A stretch of 64,000 bases of DNA, taken from positions 62,001-126,000 of the forward strand of contig QANY01008752.1 of NCBI GenBank assembly GCA_003255025.1, given 5' to 3'. The notes below the pieces were generated by a model. That model was not told the DNA's origin. It saw only the letters and a list, made by a program, of their open reading frames with translations, and made no database searches. The translations under genes and the position numbers were made by a program. Below, piece by piece: positions 11,470-23,013 of this stretch. Source of the DNA: Datisca glomerata (taxonomy: Eukaryota; Streptophyta; Magnoliopsida; Cucurbitales; Datiscaceae). Position 1 is the first letter of the stretch; each line of letters opens with the position of its first letter.

Positions 11470-11474
11470 ATCTA
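11470..11474. repeat. Left target-site duplication ATCTA
   Basis: Five bases immediately before the TG of the left LTR. They are identical to the five bases after the right LTR, and single-copy at the empty paralogue. Confidence 0.9.
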
Positions 11475-12537
11475 TGTTAAAAATGGTGTATTCTATTATA
11501 AGATTATAAAAATTATTGACGGCAATGTAAAACTAAAAAGTTACAAAATGTGAATATATTATTTGTAACGTTAAAACAATATGGATAGAGTAACGGAAGA
11601 TATGAAGCCGAGTCTTGCTTTCACAGTTTTCTTATAATAGTTACGTCCCCTCACTTGTGGTACTAAAGTTGATAACAGCGTCTGTTTTTCAAGGTAAAAC
11701 GGTTGGAGGCAGCTGAAGAGCATCTGACTTCATCATCTTAATCGAACTGACTTGCCGAAATTCTACTACCAGAATAACGATGCAAACTAAGACTTGGATC
11801 CGGAAAACCAAATTGTCAATGAAATAAAAAATCAATCGAACTGAAAATAAACTGAACCAGATCGAGAAAAACCAAACCGGGATTGAACCAAAAATTGAAC
11901 AAATAAAACCAACCAAAAATGTGGAGGGGAAAGAATTGAGAGAAAAAGAGAGTTAATTTCTTCTTTGGTCTGAATGAGGAAGGGGAGACCACCTTTTATA
12001 CTACACATGGGAAGCCTCCAATAAAGGTTATTTAACCCATTAAAAGTCTATTTAACCCTAAAAGGATATTTTCTCTTAATTTGTAAAATAAAAAAAAACA
12101 TTTGAGCCTTAATTTACCAAGAATGTTCCATATTCTATGACGTTTGGGCTTTCTATGATAAAGAAAAATAAATCTGGAGCAAAAAATAATATATGACCCT
12201 ATATAGGGGTGGCCTATATAGAGAGAATCTTTAGGTTTATCAAGTTACCACCATTGATACAAACATCTCTATATATACCACTCCAACTTTTTATCTCTTT
12301 CCAATGTGAGATTTCTACAATTCTCACCTATTTTTTTATTCCCATTTAGCTCACTTTATGAGATAATTTCTCATTCATCCCATAGCCAATTTTTACAAAT
12401 TAATAGTCAATTTTGCTGTACTCGCGGAGGATAACTCAAATCTCCAATGACCTTACACTTTTACGTAGTGGATCCTACCTAAAAAATTACCCAAAATTGA
12501 TCCATGAAAATGATGTAAAAACACTCATTTTCCAACA
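11475..12537 (-). repeat. 3' LTR of the 12.6-kb retrotransposon
   Basis: Paired with 23014-24119. On the minus strand a TATA-like GTATAAAAGG occurs near 11995-12004, followed by a CT-rich probable R/U5 region. The mirrored position of the other LTR has lost the exact TATA word. The long minus-strand open frame at 11689-11916 is not supported as a gene. Confidence 0.85.
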
Positions 12538-12548
12538 ATTCCCCACAT
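12538..12548 (-). promoter_or_regulatory. Polypurine tract
   Basis: On the minus strand the sequence ATGTGGGGAAT lies directly before the LTR start TGTTGG. This is where plus-strand DNA synthesis would be primed in a live LTR element, and it fixes the element's orientation. Confidence 0.75.
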
Positions 12549-12779
12549 AAATAAAAATTGACGACCAACGACACAACAGACATGGTGATATAATTCTACG
12601 TACCGAAACCTGCATAGGATAGGTAGGTTTTACCTTTTGAACAATCTCTTGTGTAAGTATGTTTACTTTACTAGTTGACTAGTAGACACGACACTATAAC
12701 AAATGTGTTCTTTTATTGCATAGAACGATCACATTTAATATAAAAATGCTAAGAGAGAGGTTTTCGGGGAAGATGGGCG

Positions 12780-13330
12780 TTGGGAAGAAAATTACAACCC
12801 CCCTAAAATTACTCTCACAACTCTCTCTCTTTCAACCTCTCTCATATCTCTTTCAGCTTCAACCCTCAATAGACTCTGCGGCGAAGCTCTCTCTCGGTGA
12901 AGCTTAGGGATCTTAGGGCTCAAGAATCAACTCACTATTTCATCTTTCTCTCAAGAAGCTCTCTCTCTCTGGTGATGCTCTCTCTGGTGTATCTCTCACG
13001 CAGCGCCTCTCTTCAACCTTCATAGACTCTGCGACGAAGCTCAGAGACAACTCTCTTAGTAACAAAGCTCGCAAAGCTTTTCCTCGATAGGTGAAGCTCT
13101 CTCTCAGATCTTTCTTGTATGCCTCTCTTACAACTCTCTGTTTAAAATGTTTGTCATGGATTTCTCACAACTTTCTATTTGAGCTCTCTTTCGTAGCTTC
13201 CTCTCTTAGCTAAATGAATTCGTCGATTCCTCACTTAGTTGGGAACGCTCTCTCGAAGGTCTCTCTCTAAGCTCTTTTATTTTCATTTGCCAGCGCAACT
13301 CCTCCTTCCCTCAGCTTCTCTTCATTTTGG
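12780..13330 (+). repeat. CT-rich leader-like stretch
   Basis: Dense CTCTCT words with an imperfect internal repeat (ATAGACTCTGCGGCGAAGCT near 12870, ATAGACTCTGCGACGAAGCT near 13025). It looks like a plant 5' untranslated leader read on the plus strand, opposite to the host retrotransposon. No start codon with a convincing protein follows. Confidence 0.45.
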
Positions 13331-15631
13331 GTAAATCCCTAATTCTCTACTATGCTTTAAAATTCCTATGATGAGATTTTAAATTTAGTTTGTTTTATTG
13401 AGATCTGTTATGAACTGAAAAAAAAAAGAGAAAAAGAAATATAGGGGCTTTTGGGTTCAGATGGAGAAAGAACGAAAGATTGATAGAAGGTCTTTCTTTG
13501 GGTTAAGTTCATGACTATCCTTTCCTCCATCTATTTTTTTTTTGTTGGAAAGATGAAAATTTAGAGCATTTGGTGTGTTTGATTATGATTTTCCATTGTA
13601 AGGATAAAACAGAGAAAAGTAACCGGCAATAAGAAATAAGATAGACAGATATCCCAAGGCAACAGTTAGGTCGGCTAAATACTTGCAGATGACAACTCCA
13701 ATTCCTGTTGGTTTTTATTGTGTTTTGATGGAGATTGCTAAATTTTTTTTATAATATTGAATCTTTCAAAATCTGAGCTTCTCGCACTTGTAATCTAGTT
13801 TATATCATGATTTTTCTAGTTGGTTGAATTCAAAAGTGGGGGGTTGAGAGGATTTTTAGATGAATTGGTATTAGAATAAACATATGATGTTTATTTGCGT
13901 TAGGATGCTTATTACTTGTAGAGTATTTAATGCAATATCTCACAAACACAAATGAAGTAAGGGATAACTGATGGTACACTTAATTCACATAGATAATTAG
14001 TTTTTGGTTATGTATGCCTTGGTAGTGTTATGTTTAATTTCTGAGTTTTCTTGATGAGTTTTCTATGTCTGAAATATGATAGGTAGCATATCCTTAACCA
14101 CATATAAAATCTTATTCAAAGAGGCAACGATTGTTAGGCAACTCTACAATTGTTATGTGCGTTTGATAGCTAGAGTATTGAGGTGTTACACTAGTGCTAA
14201 AACAAGTGTTACAGTCATGACTATGTAGCTCATATAGAGAAAATAGCATTGTGTTTTTCAGTAGCATTTTTCTTTTGCATAGAACAGAGATTACCACAAT
14301 AAGATATGATAGGATTTGAAGCGAATTTATGTTAATAGGTGAAATGTGATGTTGACACGTAGGAAAGGCCATGAGATGCTTACTGGCATCTTGTTGGATT
14401 TCAAAAAAGTTCACAGAAATCTTAGTTTCTTTTGGTTTCAACTTCTATATATACTTCCCTCGCTATAGTTTTAGGTTCAATGATGAACCCCTAATATCAT
14501 ATGTAAAGTTTGTGAGCTGGTTTAGAAAATCTCATAAGCAAAGTTTTACTGAGTTATGTCCCATAATATATCATGCCATAATTAGTCACACTACTGCTTA
14601 TGTATAATGATGGAGATTTTTCTTTTTGTTTGGTGAAAGTATGTGGGTTTTGTTTGTCAATTTTGATTTTTTAACAATAAAGCCAATCCTAATTGTTATA
14701 CACTACTATGGTATGCCTTTTACTTTTTTTTCTTTTGCCTGTCTCCAACAAATAAAGTTTTCTTCTTTAATATTGAAATAGGAAACCTTAATAGTAATTC
14801 TAATTGTTATACACTATGCCACTTTGTAGAATTCTTATGTTTTTGTTCATGTATGTATGATTAATAGTGATTTTACATATGCTTCTTTATAAACTATATA
14901 AATTGATCTTGAAAATTCTGCCAGTAAAATTACAATGAGATGAACTTGACCATATAAAGGTATATTTTTTGAAACTTTGACATCAAATAATAAGTTCATA
15001 AATATTTTCATGATGGACATTTGTAAGTTACATTTGGTTATTGATATATTTATGTGTTGAGTTGTTAATATATTAGAGCGTGTTAAGTTCATAAATTATA
15101 AGTATCATGTTGATTGTGATGTTGAGTATGAGATTTAAGATTAATAATGTTGTATTAATCATGCACCAAGGTGTTTGAGATTAATAAGGTATTTTGTTCA
15201 GCAGTGGCACAGCTCTTCAGATGGTGAAAGTCAAAAACTAAAGTGAATCTACTTGTCTTTCTCCATCATCGGAAGAAGTCCTAGCTCCTATGGGCGTAAA
15301 TTTCCAATCTCTCTAAAAGAGCTTTAACTCCCATGTGCGCTGCTCTCTAGTATGGTGAGCCTAGGTATCCATCCATATTCCTAGTCACACACGCACACTC
15401 TCTCTAGCTCTCAATCTCTTCCTTTGTATCTCCCTCTCTTTATCTTTATGAATAACTCTTTCAACTCTCATTTCTCAGCTCTGCAACTGAGATAAGATAT
15501 GCTGCTTAGATATGAAGCTTTGTGTGTTTTGATAATGCCTTCATATAAGGACTTAAACTATTGATATTGTCTAGAAAATGTTAAGATTGACATTTATGAT
15601 TTATTAAGTGATGCTCTTGTGGCAGTGAAGT

Positions 15632-15662
15632 ATATGTAGTGGTTGATTAGTAGTAATAAAAT
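15632..15662 (+). repeat. 31-bp exact direct repeat, copy 1
   Basis: The 31 bases beginning ATATGTAGTGGTTGATTAG are repeated without mismatch at 16782-16812. The two copies bracket about 1.1 kb that contains the ORP exon. Confidence 0.85.
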
Positions 15663-15812
15663 TCTAATATAGCTCTCAGATGATAAATAACCACATCTAT
15701 GTCGAACTGATTCTTGCTTTCTAGATGTGCACTTGGTATTTCATACTTCAATGACTGAACCATGAACTAGTTTTCTATCAATATTCCCTCATGGTTATTG
15801 GCTTTTTAACAG

Positions 15813-16070
15813 GTTTCTTCAGTTTGTGCCAAAAAATCAGATGATAAAAGGCTTTCCATATTCATTGGAACAAAAACTCTTCATTTACAATGTGTATCTA
15901 AAGAAGACAGGGTTGCATGGGTTGAGGTGCTTCTATCTGCTAAAGAGCTTTTCCCCAGATTTTTTACTAGTATTAACTTTGCATCATCTGAAGATGTAGT
16001 TGTTTCAACAGAGAAGCTTGCTGCAGGAAGGGATCGGTGAGACAGTTATCAGGGATTGTGAGTTAATTAT
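15813..16070 (+). pseudogene. Captured exon of an oxysterol-binding-protein-related (ORP) gene
   Basis: After a pyrimidine-rich tract and an AACAG acceptor (15812), the reading is VSSVCAKKSDDKRLSIFIGT, KTLHLQCVSKEDRVAWVEVL, LSAKELFPR, ASSEDVVVSTEKL, then in another frame LQEGIGETVIRDCELIM. This is the end of the PH domain and the linker of plant ORP1/ORP2-type proteins, which bind sterols or phosphoinositides at membrane contacts. Roughly 11 bases are lost at about 16018, which shifts the frame. The retained acceptor implies capture of genomic DNA, not mRNA. The exon is antisense to the retrotransposon that contains it. No other ORP exon was found. Confidence 0.75.
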
Positions 16071-18150
16071 GCTATTAGAACTCTCTTAGATGTAAAATCA
16101 TATGAAGTTTCTCCGACATAAATATGTTGCATTGTTAGGAACATTGAGACGATTGGAGGTGCAAATTATTTTCCTCTTTAGTTCTCTGTTATGGTGTAAG
16201 TGCACTTGATAGACTGATAGTTGAATTTCACATTTGTGATAACATAAAGAACTTGCCATAGTGATGGTGAAAAAGGTGATGAGTGGTTCCTTTTTAATTC
16301 TCCAGCTTATTTGGGTTTTAAGAGTGACTTATATCTAGCTGAGAAATTACTTTTTTATTGCTTATATGGATAACCACTTGAATCATTCTCTCAATGTTGA
16401 TTGTTAAGTTAGGTCATTCTCACAAAACTTGTATGTATATTCTACTATAACCATATAACATGAACACTAAAAAATAAGGATTGTACTATCATTAAAGAGC
16501 TTTTTATTTGAAAATGAAGAACCTGAATAAAGTGAAGATGTGTTTGTAGTTGGTGATCATTGAAAATAGTCACTTACGTCGAGTGGAATAGGGAAGTTTA
16601 ATTGCTTAGTGAACCCTATTGCATATTATTTTCTGCAATTAAATTCTATTCTTACATATTATACCCTTGCCCACCCTTTACAGGAAAATGAATTTCTTTT
16701 TAAGTGTTGATGCGTTGTGTGTGTTATTGAGTTCGAAGTGGGTATATTGATTGATGTGCCTTGCCGTTTTATGCTTGAATCATATGTAGTGGTTGATTAG
16801 TAGTAATAAAATATGATTTTTACATAGCATGTATAGTTACATGCCCATTGGTTTAGAAAATAGTTGCTCTCTTGTTGTTTATGTTCATGTTTTTGAACTA
16901 TAATAGTTCTCATATTTATCATTTTTGTGGCATGTTTTAGTTCATTTTCCTGGCATGTTTTAGTACATGAGGATGAGCGTTGAAAGTGGGTAGGAGAGAT
17001 TTGGAATCCATATCTCCCATTGTTTAGTTTCATTCATGTTGACTGTTAGAGCGTGTTATATAGTTTCTGGAGGTTACTATAATATTTAACATTGTTTCTA
17101 GAGAATATTAAATGACATGTCTCCATCTCTTCCATTGATGCAATTTTGCATATGCTAAGCTAAGTGTTTAGCTTATTTGACCATCATTCTTATAAACTTG
17201 TGCCAAACACATTTAATTGCATGTTACTGTGATGTTAATTCTGTAAACATTTTCCTTCTTATTTAATCTTATTTTCTTATTTGACCATCATTCTTCCATC
17301 AACTAATGGACAAGGAGTGAACTACATGCTAAACTCCAAAGTTTGGTAGTAGATTTAGTATCAAATATCCTAACAGATCTGAGTATCCTATTACATGGTA
17401 CATATTTTTCAATGTAATCCTTATACTTCCATGCAATTCATATTTAATCTATTTTCTTTTTCTTCTTTTGGGGTTGAGGGAATAGATGGATTTGAAAGGC
17501 TTAGTGTTGCTTTGAACCCTCTCTGTCACTTAAGCTTTGTTATGGTCTTATAAGACATTGTTTAGATAAACTTGGCTAATTGTTAAATGTTGCATTTTGA
17601 GAAAGAAGATAATAAACTTGGTTTGCAGTTAAATGTCAGAATTTGGTTGCTTTCCACCAACGACTATACAATATCATGGAATGTTGTAAGTCTGCCACTA
17701 ATTCTTAACTTCATTATCTAATAAGTCATTTATTAGTTGTTGATCATTTATATTGTAATATTTGGAATACGAGGCTTGCTCTTTCATTTAAATGGATCAT
17801 CCATGCTTCGGTATAACACTTTGATCTTCTCCTTAAGCATCACCAAGACAGTTACATGCGCCATTACCTCCAACCACCGAATGGACCTCCTAGGGTACCT
17901 CCACTTTCAGTACCAAGATGTGAATTTATACTAGATTTTAGTTTTTTTGGATAAATTACTTTTGCTTGCTATGTAAAAATCAATATGTAATTATCATTTG
18001 AAGATGTGATTTCTAGTAAACAATTAGTATGTAACAATTTTGACAAATTAAATAAAATGATATGTGGTTTTATTATTTAGTGATATTTTCTTAAAAGTTA
18101 TTTATTTCTTATCTCTGACATAATTTAGTTCTCATGATTATGTTCATTTT
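16071..18150. other. Extra non-coding DNA inside the retrotransposon, right part
   Basis: Intron-like AT-rich DNA with no supported gene, containing the second copy of the 31-bp repeat (16782-16812). A plus-strand open stretch at 17737-17934 has no recognisable domain. The junction with retrotransposon sequence is somewhere near 18080-18170. Confidence 0.45.
16782..16812 (+). repeat. 31-bp exact direct repeat, copy 2
   Basis: Identical to 15632-15662. The flanks differ immediately outside the repeat. Confidence 0.85.
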
Positions 18151-18543
18151 GACCATGAGGTTCTGCAAGAGTTTCTAAAGTATTGTGCCCTAACCATTCC
18201 TGTAGAAGCGGTCCCACTTCACTCTCACATAGGTGATCTCTTAATTTAAGAGTAAACTCATATTACTCCGCTCGGATCTCATAGTTTCTTATACATAAGA
18301 ATCATTAATATCTTAGCTTAACCTAATCTCCAACGGGTATCACTTATCTTATCATAGGAATGGATAAGGAAAATCCCCACAGTGATCCAGCTAAGTTTAT
18401 ACAATTAAATTGTCCATTTGAACCTAGATCTTGGGATCTTCAGTCAACTAGATTGGGTTTCCTTTGTATCAACTTATTTGTTACATGAGCTTTAGTCTCA
18501 TTCCCATCGATGACTTTTCAACTAACTATTTATTTAACCCTTT
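18151..18543 (-). other. 3' untranslated part of the retrotransposon
   Basis: Sequence downstream of the RNase H stop in element orientation. No coding sense. It ends where the nested extra DNA starts. Confidence 0.45.
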
Positions 18544-18627
18544 GGTTGACGGATCCGCAATATTAGCCTTTGACTTCACATAGTCAAGAGTGATAACTCC
18601 TGTCAAGAGTATTTGATTAATGATATG

Positions 18628-18672
<45 letters not shown>

Positions 18673-18849
18673 TTTTGCCCTTCCAATTGCACTTTGACTA
18701 CACAGTGTATGCAGATTGGTGACACGTGCTTTGTCCATCTAGGAATAACCTCTAGGAAGTGGTTAACGGATCCGCAATATTAGCCTTTGACTTCACATAG
18801 TCAAGAGTGATAACTCCTGTCAAGAGTAGTTGTTTAATGGTATTATGTT

Positions 18850-18886
<37 letters not shown>

Positions 18887-19080
18887 GCTTTGTGCCCTTC
18901 CAATAGCACTTTGACTATCATAGTGTATGCAGATTGGTGGCACGTGCTTTGTCCATCTAGGAATAACTTCTAGGAAGTGGTGCAGTCACTCAACCTTCTC
19001 CCCACATTTGTCTAAAGCTATAAGTTTGGTTCCATAATGGATCTAGCTATAACAACATGTTTTGAGGGTTTTCAAGCTTT
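18526..19080 (-). pseudogene. Copia RNase H relic with internal duplication
   Basis: Minus-strand reading gives the end of copia RNase H: YDSQSAIGRAQSNMYNGKSR, HIRRKHNTIKQLLLTGVITL and DYVKSKANIADP. The same block occurs twice, because 18544-18762 and 18761-18980 are a direct repeat. The inner copy ends in ADPLT and a stop; the outer in ADPSTKGLNK. In a live element RNase H would degrade the RNA strand of the cDNA hybrid. Confidence 0.8.
18544..18980 (-). repeat. 217-218-bp tandem duplication within RNase H
   Basis: The words GACGGATCCGCAATATTAGC (18548) and AACGGATCCGCAATATTAGC (18765) begin copies that stay aligned to AGGAAGTGG at 18762 and 18980. About 14 substitutions and one 1-base indel separate them by eye, so the duplication is younger than the LTR divergence suggests for the element. 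Confidence 0.85.
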
Positions 19081-20180
19081 GTTAACTCATCCTAATGTGA
19101 AAGCATACCTACTAGTAGACTTCGTATCTTTCTTATCAGATATCCAATTTGCATCAGTATATCCTTCTAGGATCGCTGGGTATTTTGAATAGTGTAGTCC
19201 ATAACTCTGAGTATATCGTAAGTACCTCAATACTCTTACAATGGCTTTCCAATGTTCAGCTCCAAGATTACTCGTGAATCTACTTAGTTTACTCACTGTA
19301 TAGGCTATATCAGGTCTTTACAACTCATCAAGTACATCAGACTACCTATCACTCTAGAGTACTCTACTTGAGAGACATTCTCACGTTTATTCTTGGATAA
19401 ATGTACACTTATATTCATCAGTGTTTTGTATTCACTAGTGTCATATTTGCTAAATTTTCCAAGAATAGAATCTATATAATGAGACTGACTTAAAATAAGT
19501 CCATCTCATGTTCTTTTGATTATTTTTCTTAATATAACATGAACAAGTCTCATGTCCTTCATATCAAATCTAGATTTTGACATATCTTTCATAGATTTGG
19601 TCATCTTATCATTACTCTCAACGATAAGCATGTCATTAACATACAAACACACAATGACATATCCATTTTCTATATCTTTAACATAGATACATTCATCATA
19701 TTCTGTGATTTTGAATCCAATTGACATCATATGGCTGTCAAATTTCTCATGCCATTATATTTGTCCTTCTTTCAAACCATACAATGATTTGAATAATTTA
19801 CATACTTATGTCCTTGCCAGGAGCGGAAAACCTTTCTGGTTGTTTCATGTAGACTTATTCCTCTAAATCTCTATTTAGAAATATTTTTTTTACATTCAAT
19901 TTATGTACTTCAAGATTGCGCAAAGTTGTGATTGCAAGTATCATCGTAATGGAGTTTATTCTCGATACCAGAGAATATGTATCAAAATAATCAAGATCTT
20001 CATTCTGTCTATAGCCTTTAATTACCAGTCATGCCTTGTATTTATCAATTGATTCATCGACTTTCATTTTCTGTTTGAAAATCTACTTGGAACCCAAAGG
20101 CTTACAACCATGTGAAAGATCCACTAATTTCCAAGTATGATTTTATAAAAGGGAATCAATTTCACTCTTAATGGTCTCTT
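19081..20180 (-). pseudogene. Copia reverse transcriptase relic
   Basis: Minus-strand pieces match copia reverse transcriptase in order: WKLVDL, GCKPLGSKXIFKQK-like wording near 20085, KLNVKNIFLNRDLEE near 19880, then the palm segment 19506-19730. That segment contains VIVCLYVNDMLIVES, where the usual Y-V-D-D is Y-V-N-D, so one catalytic aspartate is lost. [20 protein letters not shown] and [16 protein letters not shown] (19087-19296) follow. Several stops and frameshifts are present. It is non-functional. Confidence 0.85.
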
Positions 20181-20289
20181 TCCAAAAAAAGGACCTTCAT
20201 TAGAGCTTATAGTTTCATTGAAAGTTTTTGGTTCACTTTCAACCATATAGGTTAGAAAATCAGGACCAAAAGATTTTTCTGTCCTAGCT

Positions 20290-21310
20290 TGTTTACTCCT
20301 ACTAGGTTCTACCTCGATTTCTTAATCTTGGTCCTGACTATCTTTTTCACCAATAGTCTCAAAAATTGAAGTGTTTTGACTCTTCCTTGAATTTGTAAGG
20401 AAATACATGTTCAAATAATGATGCATTCCCAGACTCTATTATCATGTTCTTGTGCATCTCAGGATTGCTAGATTCATACCCAAGAAATCGATACGCACTA
20501 TTGTTATTTACATAACCAATGAAAATGCAATCGAAAGTTTTTGGTCTTATCTTCACCTTTTTGGGTGTAGATATTATCACTTTAGCGAGGCATCCCCACA
20601 TTCGTAACTATTAGTATGAAGGTTTTATACATTTTCATAACTCATATGTGGTCTTATCCTCTTTATTTTTTGGTATCTTATTCAAATATAGTTAGTCATC
20701 AAAATGACTTCTCCTCATATGTTCTCAGGTAATCCAGAACTGATCAACAATGCATTCATCATTTCTTTCAATCAGTAAAATAATTGGACATAGGTGAATA
20801 AAGTGTTGTGATTTCATGTATAATCTCCATGTTGACACAAGTCTCAACAAACGGTGATTCATACTCATCATCTCGATCACTTCGTAGTATCTTAATTTTC
20901 TTATTCAGTTGATTCTCAACTTCATTTTTATAGAGAATGAATTTCTCTATAGCTCCTTGCTCTTTAGCAAATATATATAACAGAATTTTGTGCTATCATT
21001 AGTAAAAGTAATAAAATACTTATTACCACCTTATGTTTGTTCCAATTTTAAATCACCAATATAACTGTGAATTAACACTTTGTAATGATGACCTCGTTAA
21101 TTTTATATCGACATAAGTTTCACACTTGTTATTGCAATCAATATGAAATGTTGGTATATGATCTAAGTTAATTAATTTACGTAGAGTATCATTATTAAGA
21201 TGACCTATTCTACCCCCATACCATAAATTGGAAGATTCAAGCAAGTAAGCAGAAGAACTAGCTTTATTAATATCGGGTTTGACCAAAGTCATAACATTGA
21301 GTTGAAACAT
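20290..21310 (-). pseudogene. Copia integrase relic
   Basis: Minus-strand reading gives the zinc-finger side (LWYGGRIGHLNNDTLRKL, near 21190), the core near 20870-20960 (KIKILRSDRDDEYESPFVET) and the downstream block WGCLAKVIISTPKKVKIRPK through FDCIFIGYVNNNSAYRFL (20359-20601). Stops and small deletions break the frame repeatedly. Confidence 0.8.
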
Positions 21311-21319
21311 TCATTCACT

Positions 21320-21730
21320 CATATAACCCTTACCAATATACATTATGCTCTTAAACAAAATAATTTTGTTTTACTCAAATACCATACGAAATCCATGGTT
21401 ATTCAGTAGTGAATAAGACACAAGATTTTTCCAGATTTCAGGTACATACAGGATATTATTCAGAGTCAATTCCTTCCCAGAAGTCATCTTCAAAACCACT
21501 TTTCCTTGGCCTTTGATCTCAGAGGTGGCCACGTTCCTCATGAACAGCTTCTCTCCATGCTCGATAGCTTTGAAGGTAGAGAACATTCCATGGTCAGAAC
21601 ACACATGGCGGGTAGCTCCAATGTCAATCCATCCTTTAGATTTCCAACTATATTAACCTCAGAAACAACTGTTGAGAGATTGATGTGAGAGACGTCTCAA
21701 GTAATGTTCTCAATCACATTAGCCTCATTG
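21320..21730 (-). pseudogene. Copia protease relic
   Basis: The minus-strand reading around 21600-21640 has [15 protein letters not shown], where copia proteases usually have D-S-G-A-T, so the residue after the catalytic Asp is changed. [20 protein letters not shown] (21371-21604) follows. The frame is open for 77 codons there. Confidence 0.8.
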
Positions 21731-22610
21731 TTTCTCATAGGAAATTTACACTTAGAAGATTTTTGACCCAGCTTGTCACAATTATAGCACTTATCTTAAA
21801 ACTTTAGTTTCTTAGAAACTCCTCCTTTAGGTCCCAGCTTGGACCCTTCCATTTGTTGTTGGTCTTCTTGGTTTTGGAACCTTGACCGTGCTCCACAATG
21901 TTTACCTTTGCTGCAGCAAGAGGGTTTGCCCCTCTTCTTTTGCATAACCTATTATCTTTTTCGATTTGAAGTCGAATAATAAGATCTTTGATGCTCATTT
22001 TTCTTTCGTTTGTGCTTGAGATAATTCTTGAAATCCTTCCACGCAGGAGGCTATTTCTCAATAACACAAGCCACTTGAAATGATTCACTCAGCATCAATC
22101 TCGTGCATGATAATTTGAAGTTCTTACACTTGACTGATCATCATTTTGGAATCCCCCATTTTAAATTTCAGAAAGCAGGCCAAGATAAATTTCTTGGCTC
22201 CCGCATCCTCAGTCTTGTACTTTCGTTCAAGAGATTATCATAGCTAATTTGTTTTTTCTTGTCAGAATAAACATTATACAAAGAATCAAAAAGAACATTC
22301 ATTATGTAATTTCTATATAATAATCAAAATGTTACCAAGCATTAATAGCACTGATCGTTTGGAAATCCTACTCATCATCATTGAGCTTAGGAACTTCTTT
22401 AGTCAAGCATTTTGCTAGATTCAACGTGGTCAGGTAAAAGAACATCTCAGGTTTCTCTCCATGAGAAATAGGCATAGGCATCAGTGCCATACGGACCACG
22501 AGAGTCACAGCAAAGTTCTACACACCCACGTTTATGATTTGAGTCCCTACGGTACGGTTATGCCCTTGGCTTTCAGTAGCATGGTTCACTACAACATTGT
22601 TGTTAGGTTC
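21731..22610 (-). pseudogene. Copia gag relic
   Basis: The core reads KYKTEDAGAKKFI-like wording near 22220, NHFKWLVLLRNSL, and MSIKDLIIRLQIEKDNRLCK (21804-22088). The zinc knuckle near 21755-21800 reads C-Y-N-C-D-K-L-G-Q-K-S-S-K-C, with Gln where the zinc-binding His should be. Stops occur throughout. Confidence 0.8.
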
Positions 22611-23013
22611 AGTTGCAATATTTCCTTATCTGAAATATAAATCAGAAGTGTATCGACTCTTTAAAAATTTTGCTATTTTCTTGAAGACAAAAATATGCTA
22701 ATTTTCTAAATATTTTTCAAAACAAATCAAATAGCACTTTTACAGATAACCGTCAAGACAAATTGATGGGTTTTAAGACCCAATCCATGACCAGCCATCT
22801 CGACAATATTCAGTTCTCAGAAAATTGGAAGGACAAGTCCTCTTAATTCTAATTTCCTAACAAAAATTTTGTGTATAGTTATTTCAGTTTCGAAATTATG
22901 GAGAATATTAAAAAATAAAAAAACTTTAGGTTGTATAATATATGAAATTAATTTAATTTCTAAAAATTAATCTTATAACGCTATAACTTGTATAAAAATA
23001 ATTATTTCAAGAT
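22611..23013 (-). other. Leader of the 12.6-kb retrotransposon
   Basis: AT-rich, non-coding, between gag and the 5' LTR. No match to the initiator-Met primer-binding site was found on the minus strand next to 23013; the first bases there read ATCTTGAAATAATT. Confidence 0.5.

Larger units (their letters stand above)
12549..15812. other. Extra non-coding DNA inside the retrotransposon, left part
   Basis: This belongs to about 5.6 kb of sequence between the RNase H relic and the polypurine tract, far more than copia elements usually carry there. It holds a CACTATAACAAATGTG word at 12692, which looks like a CACTA-element terminus; a CT-rich leader-like stretch at 12780-13330, in which AGACTCTGCGGCGAAGCTC recurs after about 155 bases (12871 and 13025); and otherwise AT-rich, intron-like DNA. 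No intact gene is seen. It is probably a nested insertion that brought in the ORP exon. Confidence 0.5.

Noticed and set aside
18070..18090. Right terminus of a CACTA element at TTTAGTG (18082)
   Set aside because: The 3-bp flanks (CGA at the left terminus, ATA here) do not match and the terminal similarity is weak. The right end remains unplaced.
22990..23013. Primer-binding site of the 12.6-kb retrotransposon
   Set aside because: The bases next to the 5' LTR on the minus strand do not match the initiator-Met tRNA complement. Another tRNA primer is possible but cannot be named by eye.
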